DNA of 64,000 nt from Bacteroides bouchesdurhonensis (GCF_900155865.1 NZ_LT707006.1:2334577-2398576); one strand, 5' to 3'. Positions 8,474 to 17,783 are shown, counted from the stretch's first letter. A program made the numbers and translations. The notes: generated from the letters alone by a model not told the origin.

Positions 8474-9367
8474 TTATTGTTTCTTCTGATATTCTTGTGG
8501 TGTCTTCCCCGTCATTCTTTTAAAGAATTTACAGAAGAAAGACGGATTAGGAAAATTTAATTCATCTGAGATTTGATATACAAGAAGATCACTATGCTTG
8601 AGTAAAATTTTGGCTTCCTGTATAATGGATTGGTTGATCCAGTCCATAATTGTTTGTTGGCTGGTTTGTCGGATAATAGTGTTCAGATAGCGCGGAGTAA
8701 GGCATAATTTGTCTGCGTAAAAACTGACGTTTCGTTCCTTTTTGCTGTGTGTATTGACGAGAGAGATAAAACGTTGAAAAATATCTTCTTGGTGGGTTAG
8801 GTGTTTAGTAGTAGTTTGTGTGTTGTTAGTTATACATTCTATATTATATAAGAGGCTTGCCACCAGATGCTGTATGACCTCACGGCGGAAAGTTGCTTCT
8901 TGTAATATATCCCATATTAATGTGAAATAGCTTTCAATACGAGTTTGTTCTTGTAGAGGTAATGTTAATAGAACATTATTAGGATACTGGGGAAAATGTA
9001 TGAGAAAATCATCTTTACTGGTGAAGGGAAGAAAGTTGTTGTCAATTGCCATCATTTTCATATCAAGATCCGGGGATATTTTGATGGCTTGTATGATGGA
9101 ATTAGGAGCAATGAGTGATATAATGCCGGATTGTAGAGTGTATTCTATTAGGTTGATTCGTGCTTGTAAAGATCCTTGTCTGATAAATACGATCCGTCCT
9201 TCTTTTATACGGTAAGGCTGATCAAAAGTGAAAAGTTGAGATTCCATTTTGATGAAGCTATTGACAAAACCAAAATCAGAAGTTATGAAGCGAAATTCAT
9301 TGTGACGGACAATTTTCAATCCTCCTAATAGTTTCAGTCCTAATTCTACCGGTTCTTTCTTTTCCAT
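8474..9367 (-). CDS. AraC-family transcriptional regulator
   Basis: 297 residues. The C-terminal double HTH is clear: ADKLCLTPRYLNTIIRQTS for the first motif, and ISDELNFPNPSFFCKFFKRM with GKTPQEYQKK for the second. The N-terminal half (1-180) is a cupin-like effector domain without a recognisable ligand motif. The gene is divergent from the efflux operon starting at 9524, with about 155 bases between the two start codons. That arrangement usually means the regulator controls the divergent operon and itself. Its -7 box (CAAAGATA on the plus strand, 9388-9395) lies only 20 bases before the ATG, implying a very short leader. Confidence 0.88.
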   Translation of the reverse strand: MEKKEPVELGLKLLGGLKIVRHNEFRFITSDFGFVNSFIKMESQLFTFDQPYRIKEGRIVFIRQGSLQARINLIEYTLQSGIISLIAPNSIIQAIKISPDLDMKMMAIDNNFLPFTSKDDFLIHFPQYPNNVLLTLPLQEQTRIESYFTLIWDILQEATFRREVIQHLVASLLYNIECITNNTQTTTKHLTHQEDIFQRFISLVNTHSKKERNVSFYADKLCLTPRYLNTIIRQTSQQTIMDWINQSIIQEAKILLKHSDLLVYQISDELNFPNPSFFCKFFKRMTGKTPQEYQKKQ

Positions 9368-9387
9368 TTTATTTTATCGTTTTCCTG

Positions 9388-9416
9388 CAAAGATAATAAA
9401 TCATGCTATATCTTTC
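9388..9416. promoter_or_regulatory. Divergent promoters sharing an inverted repeat
   Basis: AAAGATA (9389-9395) and TATCTTT (9409-9415) form a 7-bp inverted repeat with a 13-base spacer. Read on the minus strand the left arm gives TATCTTTG, a perfect -7 box for the AraC gene. Read on the plus strand the right arm gives TATCTTTC, a near-perfect -7 box for the efflux operon. Confidence 0.5.
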
Positions 9417-9523
9417 GTTTAATTTCTGATTCATCGAACTATTAGAACATATTTACCGACTCTTGGAATGTGAAACAATGCTTGAAACACCTATCTTTGT
9501 CTTTCGAAGAACTCATAGAAAAT

Positions 9524-10789
9524 ATGCGTATGAAAAGAATGATTTTTACTCTCTCTCTGTTTGTTTGCGTATCTGGAATGTATGGTCAGGTGACGCTGGA
9601 AGAATGTCAGCGGAAAACACAGGACAACTATCCATTGGTACGTCAATATGATTTAATAGAGAAAACAAAGGAATATACTCTGGAGAATGTAGCTAAAGGA
9701 TATTTGCCGCAGTTCGCTCTTTCGGCAAAAGCGTCTTATCAGAGTGATGTAACCGAATTGCCGATAAAGATTTCAGGAGTGGATATAAAAGGAATGCCTA
9801 AAGACCAGTATCAGGTAATGGTGGAATTACAGCAAAATGTCTGGGATGGTGGTGGAATCAAGGTGCAAAAGAAGCAAGCGACTGCCGAAGCAGATGTAGA
9901 GAAAGAAAAACTGAATGTAGATATGTATGCGTTGAATAACCGCGTGAACGATCTTTATTTCGGGATTCTTTTATTGGATGAACAATTGAAACAGAATACT
10001 TTATTGCAAGATGAACTGGAAAGGAATTTCCGGCAGATCAGTTCTTATTTTGAAAATGGAATTGCTAATCAGGCTGATTTGGATGCTGTGAAAGTGGAAC
10101 AATTGAATACCAGACAGAAGAGAATAGAATTGTCTTTCTACAGGGAGGCTTATCTCAAGATGCTTTCTTTACTGACGGGTGAGGAACTTTCTCCGGAAAC
10201 GATTTTGGAAAAACCTGTACCTGAAACAATGGTAAATGCGGTCAGTGAGATTCGCCGACCGGAATTGTCGTTGTTTGATGCTCAGGCAACCGGATTGAAT
10301 GTGCAGGAAAAAGCATTGAACGTCCGACATCTTCCGCAATTCGGATTATTTGTACAGGGGGCTTATGGTAATCCGGGGCTAAATATGTTGAAAAATGAAT
10401 TTTCACCTTATTATATAGCGGGGGTTCGGCTTTCGTGGAATTTCGGGAGTTTTTATACTTTAAAGAATGATCGTCGGGTGATTGAGAATAAACGGCAGCA
10501 ATTGGGAAGTAATCGTGATGTATTCCTTTTTAATACCCGTTTGCAGGTAACGCAGCAAGATCAGGCTGTCCGTTCGGTGGAAAAACAAATGCGGGATGAT
10601 GATGAGATTATTCGTCTTCGTACTAATATTCGTCGCTCTGCCGAGGCAAAGGTAGCGAACGGTACATTGACGGTTACCGAAATGCTGAGGGAACTGACGA
10701 ATGAAAGTCTGGCAAGGCAAGCAAAGGCGATACATGAGATTCAACGCTTGCAAGGTATCTATCAAATGAAATATACAACGAACCAATAA
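9524..10789 (+). CDS. TolC-family outer membrane efflux channel
   Basis: 422 residues from the chosen start. It forms the outer-membrane duct of a tripartite exporter. After the signal peptide (MIFTLSLFVCVSGMYGQ) come VTLEECQRKTQDNYPLV and long heptad-rich helices with the internal repeat of OEP proteins: NRVNDLYFGILLLDEQL in the first half, GVRLSWNFGSFYTLKNDR in the second. An in-frame ATG at 9470 would add 18 non-signal residues, so I place the start at 9524 (or 9530), where a normal signal peptide begins. It is the first gene of an operon with the membrane-fusion, ATPase and permease genes that follow (15-bp gap to the next). Confidence 0.85.
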   Translation: MRMKRMIFTLSLFVCVSGMYGQVTLEECQRKTQDNYPLVRQYDLIEKTKEYTLENVAKGYLPQFALSAKASYQSDVTELPIKISGVDIKGMPKDQYQVMVELQQNVWDGGGIKVQKKQATAEADVEKEKLNVDMYALNNRVNDLYFGILLLDEQLKQNTLLQDELERNFRQISSYFENGIANQADLDAVKVEQLNTRQKRIELSFYREAYLKMLSLLTGEELSPETILEKPVPETMVNAVSEIRRPELSLFDAQATGLNVQEKALNVRHLPQFGLFVQGAYGNPGLNMLKNEFSPYYIAGVRLSWNFGSFYTLKNDRRVIENKRQQLGSNRDVFLFNTRLQVTQQDQAVRSVEKQMRDDDEIIRLRTNIRRSAEAKVANGTLTVTEMLRELTNESLARQAKAIHEIQRLQGIYQMKYTTNQ

Positions 10790-10804
10790 TAAAAACTTTC
10801 GGAT

Positions 10805-11707
10805 ATGAAACGAATAATAAAAATAGGTGTATGGGGAGTGACGTTATTGCTGATGTCAGCATGTGGAAACCGTTTGCCGGATTATGATGCGACTGGCACA
10901 TTTGAGGCTACGGAGGTGATTGTTTCCGCTGAAGCATCGGGCAAGATACTTCAGTTGAAGGTGGAAGAGGGAACAAGGTTGAAAATGGGAGAAGATGCCG
11001 GTTTGGTTGATACGGTGCAATTGTATTTGAAAAAGTTACAGTTGGAAGCTAGTATGAAATCGGTAGAAAGCCAACGTCCGGATTTAACCAAACAAATAGC
11101 GGCTACCAAACAGCAGATAGCTACGGCACAACGGGAAAAGAGACGAGTGGAAAGCTTATTGGCGGCAGGAGCTGCCAATCAAAAACAGTTGGATGATTGG
11201 GAGGCTCAGGTAGCTTTGCTTGAACGGCAGCTGGTCGCTCAGGAATCATCGTTGCGGAATAGTACGAATAGTTTAACGGAACAGGGTAACTCAGTTGCCA
11301 TACAAATAGCTCAAGTTGATGACCAGTTGAATAAATGTCATATTCTGTCACCGATTGACGGGACTGTATTGGCTAAGTATGCGGAAGCTGGTGAGTTGGC
11401 GACTGTGGGCAAACCTTTATTTAAAGTTGGAGAGTTAGATCGAATGTATTTACGAGCTTACATCACTTCGGAACAATTATCATCTGTAAAGTTGGGTGAT
11501 GAAGTGAGGGTATATGCTGATTATGGAAATTCGGAGAGAAAGGATTATTCCGGCGTGGTGACTTGGATCTCCGACCGTTCGGAATTTACTCCGAAAACTA
11601 TTCTTACCAAAAATGAACGTGCCAATCTGGTATATGCTGTTAAGATTGCCGTTAAAAATGACGGATTATTGAAAATCGGTATGTACGGAGGAGTAACTTT
11701 TAAGTAA
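10805..11707 (+). CDS. HlyD/YbhG-type membrane fusion lipoprotein
   Basis: 300 residues. The leader ends in LLMSACGN, a lipobox with the lipidated cysteine at about residue 20, so the protein is anchored to a membrane in the periplasm. VSAEASGKILQLKVEEGTRL is the first biotinyl-lipoyl half, a coiled-coil hairpin spans about 75-165, and ILSPIDGTVLAKYAEAGELA is the second half. A beta-barrel part follows with VYADYG. The family links inner-membrane ABC or RND pumps to TolC. It sits between the TolC gene and the ATPase gene and closely resembles YbhG in order and size. Confidence 0.88.
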   Translation: MKRIIKIGVWGVTLLLMSACGNRLPDYDATGTFEATEVIVSAEASGKILQLKVEEGTRLKMGEDAGLVDTVQLYLKKLQLEASMKSVESQRPDLTKQIAATKQQIATAQREKRRVESLLAAGAANQKQLDDWEAQVALLERQLVAQESSLRNSTNSLTEQGNSVAIQIAQVDDQLNKCHILSPIDGTVLAKYAEAGELATVGKPLFKVGELDRMYLRAYITSEQLSSVKLGDEVRVYADYGNSERKDYSGVVTWISDRSEFTPKTILTKNERANLVYAVKIAVKNDGLLKIGMYGGVTFK

Positions 11708-11720
11708 TGGATCATTGGCA

Positions 11721-13214
11721 ATGCGTAAAGATAAAGTGGATTTGGTGGGTACTGATAAATTTATAGTAACAGTAGATCATGTCAGTAAAAACTACGGAAA
11801 GGTAGAGGCGTTGAAGGATGTTTCTTTTTCTGTGAAGCGGGGAGAAATCTTCGGGCTGATCGGTCCTGACGGTGCGGGAAAGAGTACGTTGTTTCGTATT
11901 CTGACTACTCTTTTGCTGGCTGATCGGGGAAAGGCAGTTGTGGATGGATTGGATATTGTGACGGATTATAAAGAGATTCGAACGAAAGTGGGATATATGC
12001 CCGGTCGTTTTTCGCTTTATCAGGATCTTTCGGTGGAAGAAAATCTACAATTCTTTGCAACTGTATTTCATACGACGATTCAGGAGAACTATGATTTGGT
12101 TAAAGACATCTATCAACAGATTGAGCCATTCAAAAAACGTAGGGCAGGTGCTTTGTCGGGTGGAATGAAGCAGAAGCTGGCATTGAGCTGCGCACTCATT
12201 CATAAACCTGATATTTTATTTCTGGATGAGCCCACTACAGGAGTTGATCCGGTGTCTCGTAAAGAGTTTTGGCAGATGTTGCGACACTTGTGTGATTTAG
12301 GGATTACGATTATTGCATCGACACCTATTATGGATGAAGCCCGGCAGTGTGATCGGATCGCTTTTATTAATCATGGACAGATTCATGGCATTGATACCCC
12401 TGAAAGGATTCTCCAGCAGTTTGCCGCTATTCTATGTCCGCCCCCTCTTAAGCGTGAAGAACTTCGTGAGAAAGGGATACCTGTAATTGAAGTCGATCAA
12501 CTGACAAAGAGTTTTGGGCGTTTTACTGCGGTCGATCATATCTCTTTTCAGGTGAATCGGGGAGAAATATTTGGCTTTTTGGGAGCAAATGGGGCAGGAA
12601 AGACTACGGCAATGCGTATGCTTTGTGGGTTGAGTAAGCCTACGTCAGGAGTTGGAAAGGTAGGGGGCTTTGATATTTTCAGGGAAGCGGAGATGGTGAA
12701 GAAGCACATTGGATATATGAGCCAAAAGTTTTCTTTGTATGAAGATTTAAAAGTGTGGGAAAATATTCGACTTTTTGCAGGTATATATGGAATGAAAGAT
12801 CAGGAGATTGAACAGAAGACAAATGAACTGTTGGAACGTCTTGGATTCTCTGCCGAACGAAATATGCTGGTGAAAAGTTTGCCTTTAGGGTGGAAACAGA
12901 AGTTGGCTTTTTCTGTATCGATTTTCCATGAGCCGAAGATCGTCTTTTTGGATGAACCGACGGGAGGTGTAGATCCTGCTACCCGGAGGCAGTTCTGGGA
13001 ATTAATTTATCAAGCAGCCGACCGAGGAATTACGGTATTTGTGACTACGCATTATATGGATGAAGCGGAGTATTGTAACCGGATTTCCATAATGGTGGAC
13101 GGGCAAATAAAAGCTCTCGATACGCCTGCTAACTTGAAAAAGCAGTTTAATGCGGAAACAATGGATGATGTTTTCCAACAATTGGCCCGTCATGCGGTGC
13201 GTAATGCAGATTAA
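11721..13214 (+). CDS. ABC exporter ATPase with two fused nucleotide-binding domains (YbhF type)
   Basis: 497 residues from the ATG at 11721 (a TTG at 11715 is the only in-frame alternative). Domain 1 has Walker A GPDGAGKST, signature LSGGMKQKL and Walker B ILFLDEPTTGVDP, but its switch position reads STPIMDEA, with proline where histidine is usual. Domain 2 has Walker A GANGAGKTT, Walker B IVFLDEPTGGVDP and a normal switch TTHYMDEA, but its signature is degenerate, SLPLGWKQKL. So one of the two composite ATP sites should be fully competent and the other impaired. E. coli YbhF shows the same asymmetry as far as I recall. It powers the two permeases encoded next (3-bp gap). Confidence 0.88.
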   Translation: MRKDKVDLVGTDKFIVTVDHVSKNYGKVEALKDVSFSVKRGEIFGLIGPDGAGKSTLFRILTTLLLADRGKAVVDGLDIVTDYKEIRTKVGYMPGRFSLYQDLSVEENLQFFATVFHTTIQENYDLVKDIYQQIEPFKKRRAGALSGGMKQKLALSCALIHKPDILFLDEPTTGVDPVSRKEFWQMLRHLCDLGITIIASTPIMDEARQCDRIAFINHGQIHGIDTPERILQQFAAILCPPPLKREELREKGIPVIEVDQLTKSFGRFTAVDHISFQVNRGEIFGFLGANGAGKTTAMRMLCGLSKPTSGVGKVGGFDIFREAEMVKKHIGYMSQKFSLYEDLKVWENIRLFAGIYGMKDQEIEQKTNELLERLGFSAERNMLVKSLPLGWKQKLAFSVSIFHEPKIVFLDEPTGGVDPATRRQFWELIYQAADRGITVFVTTHYMDEAEYCNRISIMVDGQIKALDTPANLKKQFNAETMDDVFQQLARHAVRNAD

Positions 13215-13217
13215 GTT

Positions 13218-14321
13218 ATGAAACAGTTTATTGCTTTTGTCAGAAAAGAGTTTTATCATATTTTTCGTGATCGACGGACGATGTTGATTCTGCTTGGGAT
13301 GCCGGTTATTCAGATCATTTTGTTTGGATTTGCTATTACTACGGAAGTGAAAAATGTACGGTTAGCAGTGCTCGATCCTTCTAATGATGTCATGACGCGA
13401 AAGATTATAGATAAATTGGACGCCAGCGAATATTTTACTGTTGCCCGCCGGTTTCACTCACCTCAAGAGATGGATCTTGCTTTTCGGAAGAATGTGGTGG
13501 ATATGGCACTTGTTTTTGGGGAACATTTTACTGATGGATTGTATTCGGGGGACGCTCGTGTGCAGCTTGTAGTGGATGCTACTGATCCGAATATGTCTAC
13601 AACTCAAATGAATTATGCGGCTGGAATTATTGCTGCGGCGGGACAGGAGATGTTGCCGCCGAACATTTCGATGGGACGTTTGGCACCGGATATCAAACTA
13701 TTGTATAATCCGCAGATGAAGAGTGCTTATAACTTTGTACCGGGAGTGATGGGATTAATTTTGATGTTAATATGTGCAATGATGACTTCCATTTCTATCG
13801 TTCGTGAGAAGGAGACAGGAACGATGGAAATATTATTAGTTTCTCCTGTAAAACCGCTGTTTATCATTCTGGCAAAGGCAGTGCCCTATTTTGTGCTTTC
13901 GTTTGTCAATTTGATTACTATTTTACTGTTGTCGGTGTTTGTATTGGATGTCCCGGTAGTAGGAAGTTTGTTTTGGCTGGTAATCGTCTCTTTGTTGTTT
14001 ATCTTTGTGTCTCTGTCATTGGGATTACTGATTTCATCCGTAACACGTACACAAGTGGCTGCTATGCTTGCTTCCGGATTGATATTGATGATGCCGACAA
14101 TGGTATTGTCAGGGATGATTTTTCCGGTGGAAAGTATGCCGTTGGTTCTTCAAATCATATCGGATCTGATACCTGCACGTTGGTATATTCAGGCTGTGAG
14201 GAAACTGATGATTGAAGGAGTGCCGATAATGCTGGTTTATAAGGAAATCGGTATCCTTTTGCTGATGGCGGTGGTGTTGATAACTATTAGTTTTAAAAAG
14301 TTTAAATATAGATTGGAATAG
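13218..14321 (+). CDS. ABC-2 type transporter permease (YbhS-like)
   Basis: 367 residues. There is one N-terminal membrane helix (MLILLGMPVIQIILFGFAIT), a large external domain (about 40-170), then five or six helices from FVPGVMGLILMLICAMMTSI to the end. REKETGTMEILLVSPVKP is the characteristic ABC-2 cytoplasmic loop. It pairs with the next gene as a heterodimer. It starts 3 bases after the ATPase stop codon, so translation is probably coupled. The substrate is unknown; YbhFSR-like pumps have been linked to drug and cation export. Confidence 0.87.
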   Translation: MKQFIAFVRKEFYHIFRDRRTMLILLGMPVIQIILFGFAITTEVKNVRLAVLDPSNDVMTRKIIDKLDASEYFTVARRFHSPQEMDLAFRKNVVDMALVFGEHFTDGLYSGDARVQLVVDATDPNMSTTQMNYAAGIIAAAGQEMLPPNISMGRLAPDIKLLYNPQMKSAYNFVPGVMGLILMLICAMMTSISIVREKETGTMEILLVSPVKPLFIILAKAVPYFVLSFVNLITILLLSVFVLDVPVVGSLFWLVIVSLLFIFVSLSLGLLISSVTRTQVAAMLASGLILMMPTMVLSGMIFPVESMPLVLQIISDLIPARWYIQAVRKLMIEGVPIMLVYKEIGILLLMAVVLITISFKKFKYRLE

Positions 14322-14327
14322 AGTGTT

Positions 14328-15443
14328 ATGATTAAGTTTCTATTGGAAAAAGAGTTTAAACAGTTGCTTCGCAATTCTTTTTTGCCGAAATTGATTCTTA
14401 TCTTTCCCTGCATGATTATGTTGCTGATGCCTTGGGCGGTCAGTTTGGAAATAAAGAATATTCAGTTGAATATCGTTGATAATGATCATTCGGTTATTTC
14501 GCAACGATTGGTGAATAAGATTGTTGCTTCGACTTATTTCCGCTTGAAAGAGGTTCCGGCTTCGTATCAGGAGGGATTGACAAATATTGAGTCAGGTGAA
14601 GCTGATATTGTGATGGAGATTCCGCAACATTTGGAAAGGGATTGGATGAATGGAGAAGAAGCTCATATTTTGATTGCTGCTAACTCGGTGAATGGTATGA
14701 AGGGTGGTTTGGGAAGTTCTTATCTTGCTTCTATTATTAGTGATTATTCCACAGAGTTGCGTTCGGAACATCCTGATGCTACATCTGTTTCCGGCACTGT
14801 TCCGACCCTTCGTGTCGATACGTTGGGCTTGTTTAACCCGAATCTGAATTATAAGCTTTATATGATTCCGGCATTAATGGTAATGTTATTAACAATGCTT
14901 TGTGGTTTTCTGCCAGCTTTGAATATAGTAAGTGAGAAGGAGGTTGGAACGATTGAGCAGATCAATGTTACTCCTGTGCCAAAGTTCATGTTTATCCTAG
15001 CTAAACTACTTCCGTATTGGATCATAGGCTTTGTAGTATTGACTTTATGTTTTATTATGGCTTGGTTACTGTATGGAATCGTCCCTGTGGGGCACTTTAT
15101 AGTGATTTATTGTTCTGCTATTCTTTTTGTCTTGGTAATGTCCGGCTTTGGACTTGTTATTTCCAATTATTCGGCAACGATGCAACAGTCTATGTTTGTG
15201 ATGTTTTTTTTCTTATTGATATTGATGTTGATGAGTGGTCTGTTTACACCAATCAGCAGTATGCCAGAGTGGGCTCAGATGATAACTATCTTTAATCCGT
15301 TGAAATATCTCATGGTAGCTATGCGAATGGTTTATTTGAGAGGAAGTAGTTTGGTAGAATTGTTGCCGCAATTAGGGGTGTTGTTACTTTTTGCTGTTGT
15401 TTTCAATACTTGGGCGGTGTTGAGTTACCGGAAGAATCGATAG
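14328..15443 (+). CDS. ABC-2 type transporter permease (YbhR-like)
   Basis: 371 residues, paralogous to the preceding permease and with the same layout: an N-terminal helix (LILIFPCMIMLLMPWAVSL), an extracytoplasmic domain with ANSVNGMKGGLGSSYL, then helices starting at YMIPALMVMLLTMLCGFL. SEKEVGTIEQINVTPVPK is the ABC-2 loop. It is the last gene of the operon; a strong terminator follows 42 bases after the stop. Confidence 0.87.
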   Translation: MIKFLLEKEFKQLLRNSFLPKLILIFPCMIMLLMPWAVSLEIKNIQLNIVDNDHSVISQRLVNKIVASTYFRLKEVPASYQEGLTNIESGEADIVMEIPQHLERDWMNGEEAHILIAANSVNGMKGGLGSSYLASIISDYSTELRSEHPDATSVSGTVPTLRVDTLGLFNPNLNYKLYMIPALMVMLLTMLCGFLPALNIVSEKEVGTIEQINVTPVPKFMFILAKLLPYWIIGFVVLTLCFIMAWLLYGIVPVGHFIVIYCSAILFVLVMSGFGLVISNYSATMQQSMFVMFFFLLILMLMSGLFTPISSMPEWAQMITIFNPLKYLMVAMRMVYLRGSSLVELLPQLGVLLLFAVVFNTWAVLSYRKNR

Positions 15444-15484
15444 TAGGAACATATGACTGAAATTTATTAATGATGAGAATATAT

Positions 15485-15524
15485 AAAACGGCTCCTTCCT
15501 GATTGCAGGATAGAGCCGTTTTTT
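15485..15524 (+). terminator. Terminator of the efflux operon
   Basis: AAAACGGCTC (15485-15494) pairs with GAGCCGTTTT (15513-15522), with inner pairs TCCT/AGGA, followed by a T-run. The A-rich 5' arm also allows termination on the minus strand for the Hsp20 gene. Confidence 0.8.
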
Positions 15525-15563
15525 AGTACTGTCACCGTTTCCGGTGATTGATAGATTACAATC

Positions 15564-15992
15564 TTATTTAACTTCGATTTGTTTTTCAGCTTTCTTGACT
15601 TCTTCTGCGGAAAGTTTCGGTAATTGCACATTCAATACACCATTTTCTACAGCAGCAGAAATCTTTTCTTTGTCTACGTTGTCCGGTAGAATCATGGTTT
15701 GCTGGAACTTGGAATAAGAGAATTCGCGACGCAGATAACGTCCTTCTTTCTTTTCTTCTTTGTTCTCTGTCTTCTTCTCCATCGTGATGACGAGGTTGTT
15801 GTCTTCATCAATGCGAACATTGAAGTCCTCTTTCGTCATGCCAGGAACTGCTAGTTCTACTTTGTATTCTTTTTCTGTTTCAAATACATTGATAGCTGGT
15901 GCAGTAGCATTTGCTTTTACCATCCAATCGTTATCAAAGAAATCGTTAAAAATACTTGGTAACCAATTCTGAGTTCTTCTAACAGGCATCAT
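15564..15992 (-). CDS. Small heat-shock protein, Hsp20 / alpha-crystallin family
   Basis: 142 residues. The short N-terminal arm (VRRTQNWLPSIFNDFFDND) is typical of Bacteroidetes Hsp20. The alpha-crystallin domain spans about 35-130, from INVFETEKEYKVELAVPGM to ENGVLNVQLPKL. It is an ATP-independent holdase that keeps unfolding proteins soluble. The tail lacks a clear I-x-I motif; it ends KQIEVK, which may serve. The 5' region (15993-16258) showed no consensus promoter to me, so regulation could involve a stress mechanism. Confidence 0.92.
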   Translation of the reverse strand: MMPVRRTQNWLPSIFNDFFDNDWMVKANATAPAINVFETEKEYKVELAVPGMTKEDFNVRIDEDNNLVITMEKKTENKEEKKEGRYLRREFSYSKFQQTMILPDNVDKEKISAAVENGVLNVQLPKLSAEEVKKAEKQIEVK

Positions 15993-16258
15993 AATTAAGT
16001 CTCCTATCTTTTAAGTTATACATTCTATTTATTCTGAACTTCGGATCTTTCACTTTCGTCGGTGGATCTTTTATTGTGATTCCTTTCGTCCATTTCTTGG
16101 ATCGTCGTTCACTTAATCTATTGCAAACTTGATGCCAATAGACTTTTGATTTTAGAATTGTCTATTTGTCATAGTTATAATGCCAATTTTACCTGATTCG
16201 TGACAAAATGTATCTTGATTTTATTTATTTTATATAAGATAGGTATTAATTTGATAAT

Positions 16259-16729
16259 TTATCTCTTCTCAATCAGTTTGAATCTTAGGCGCAGTGTTTT
16301 TCTGTCTTCATCATAATCATAACTGATAATTTTGAATGTTCCTATTTCAGAAGTATTGGAAACATGTGTGCCGATACAAGCACAAGTGTCGTAATCTCCA
16401 ATGCGAATAATGCGCAATGTTTCACTAGCATTAGCCGGAAGTTTGCTGAGGTCTACAATGTTTTTGGCTTGTTCCTGTGTCATGAACTCTGCGGTTACCG
16501 GCAGATTTTGACTGATTACTTCATTTACTTTATTTTCTATAGCTTGAATTTCTTCTTGCATTGGGCAAACAGGAAGCTGATAGTCGCATTTACTCTTTTT
16601 ACGTTCGATGTGTGCGTTGCGTGAACGGGGACATCCGAAGGTGCTTACCATTGTGGCATTTAATATATGCTCGACTGTGTGCATAGGTGGATACTCTTCC
16701 TTGTTATGGTCGTTGAGTTGTAGTTTCAT
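16259..16729 (-). CDS. AlaX-type trans-editing protein (aminoacyl-tRNA deacylase)
   Basis: 156 residues, the size of the free-standing editing domains related to the second additional domain of alanyl- and threonyl-tRNA synthetases. The zinc site is visible: H17 and H21 in HTVEHIL, and C118 and H122 in CACIGTHV. Such proteins hydrolyse mischarged Ser-tRNA(Ala) or Gly-tRNA(Ala). No oligonucleotide-binding or catalytic synthetase domain is present. The exact tRNA substrate is inferred from the family. It lies in a scarred stretch next to a transposase remnant. Confidence 0.8.
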   Translation of the reverse strand: MKLQLNDHNKEEYPPMHTVEHILNATMVSTFGCPRSRNAHIERKKSKCDYQLPVCPMQEEIQAIENKVNEVISQNLPVTAEFMTQEQAKNIVDLSKLPANASETLRIIRIGDYDTCACIGTHVSNTSEIGTFKIISYDYDEDRKTLRLRFKLIEKR

Positions 16730-16788
16730 GTTGTAAAAATACAGTTTTTTTTGAAATTAGAAAAGCATGCGAATCAGTATTTGATTCC

Positions 16789-17022
16789 TTAGTTAAAAAT
16801 TAGAGTAATCAATGCGATGGCAATTTTTCCCATCGTATGTACCAGAAGTCCAGATGTAGATCTGACTTTCATCGCTCTTTGAATATTTGTTTTTTCATTC
16901 AACCAGTTGAATAATGATTCAATGGGTTGTCTGACTTTTGAGACTGCCGTTGAAAACAAGTCTCTTGCCGCTTTCTCCCTTTTTGTTATTTCAGGTGATT
17001 CTCCTTTGAGTTTTCTTTTCAT
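16789..17022 (-). pseudogene. Transposase C-terminal remnant (DDE type)
   Basis: 77 residues. VRQPIESLFNWLNEKTNIQ and VRSTSGLLVHTMGKIAIAL resemble the end of DDE transposases of the IS982/IS4-like group, with the third catalytic acid in RQPIES. The rest of the transposase is missing: the upstream side runs directly into the adjacent gene (overlap 17019-17022). No terminal inverted repeats or target duplication were seen, so this is a dead fragment. The family assignment is tentative. Confidence 0.55.
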
Positions 17023-17714
17023 TGCTTGAGTGATTCGTCTAATTGATCAAGGGAACGGCTAATGTCGAAATACATTTGGGTTCCTTCGTAATATTTGCAT
17101 TTATCGAATTCTATCAGGTCGCATTTATTATCGGTTAGTGACTGTTGCTTCATATTTTCCATCTGAAATAATTTGTTTAGCAATTGATATTCATCATTAA
17201 CACAGATTACTTTAAATGCTGTTTCTTCTGTTTTTCCGTCACCGCTAGAGGCAATTGTCGTAATTAATGCAGCGTATCTTTTTGTATAACTTCTCATCTT
17301 TTCCTGATCTTTATTTTGCATATAAACTAATGCTCCCATCTCATATAGCGTTTGCAAAGATACTGGATTCTTTTTCAGAAGCTCTGTTCCTGCATTGTAA
17401 GCCTCTTCATACTTATTTTCGCTGATTAGTCTCTTGAAATCCTGGTAATCCTGTAACATATCATACATACTTCCTTGATAATCGGGAGTAAAGGAGTATC
17501 CATAATATATCATGGCGTATTCTTGCCGGGTGAGTAATGTATCATTCATCTCGAAACGTTGCATAAGCTTTTGAAAATCTTCCTTTTTATTAGTCACATA
17601 TTCTTTGATATACTTATAATCTATATACAACTTTTCCTGTTTTACTTGAGCAGAACAATAAGAATGTAGACTGAAGATGATTCCTATGAAGAGGACAGTA
17701 GTTATTCTTTTCAT
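17019..17714 (-). CDS. Secreted protein of unknown function (DUF4919-like)
   Basis: 231 residues with a signal peptide (TTVLFIGIIFSLHSYCSAQ). The mature part is helical, with a tetratricopeptide-like stretch around EEAYNAGTELLKKNPVSLQTL and the phrase YYGYSFTPDYQGS, which I associate with the Bacteroidetes DUF4919 family; function unknown. Its promoter (17742-17772) is a perfect TTTG-N19-TATTTTTG on the minus strand. The gene therefore has its own start just beyond the terminator of small RNA copy A. Confidence 0.65.
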   Translation of the reverse strand: MKRITTVLFIGIIFSLHSYCSAQVKQEKLYIDYKYIKEYVTNKKEDFQKLMQRFEMNDTLLTRQEYAMIYYGYSFTPDYQGSMYDMLQDYQDFKRLISENKYEEAYNAGTELLKKNPVSLQTLYEMGALVYMQNKDQEKMRSYTKRYAALITTIASSGDGKTEETAFKVICVNDEYQLLNKLFQMENMKQQSLTDNKCDLIEFDKCKYYEGTQMYFDISRSLDQLDESLKQ

Positions 17715-17741
17715 GGTATTTAGTTTTTAAGATATGATTCA

Positions 17742-17772
17742 CAAAAATACCATTCTTTTTTAGGATAACAAA
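17742..17772 (-). promoter_or_regulatory. Consensus promoter of the DUF4919-like gene
   Basis: On the minus strand the -33 box TTTG (plus 17769-17772) is 19 bases from the -7 box TATTTTTG (plus 17742-17749), matching the Bacteroides consensus exactly. The start codon follows 28 bases later. Confidence 0.75.
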
Positions 17773-17783
17773 CGAACGGACAT

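Noticed and set aside
6571..9367. A polysaccharide utilization locus around the rhamnosidase
   Set aside because: No SusC/SusD-like genes or further glycosidases are adjacent; only a regulator gene is near.
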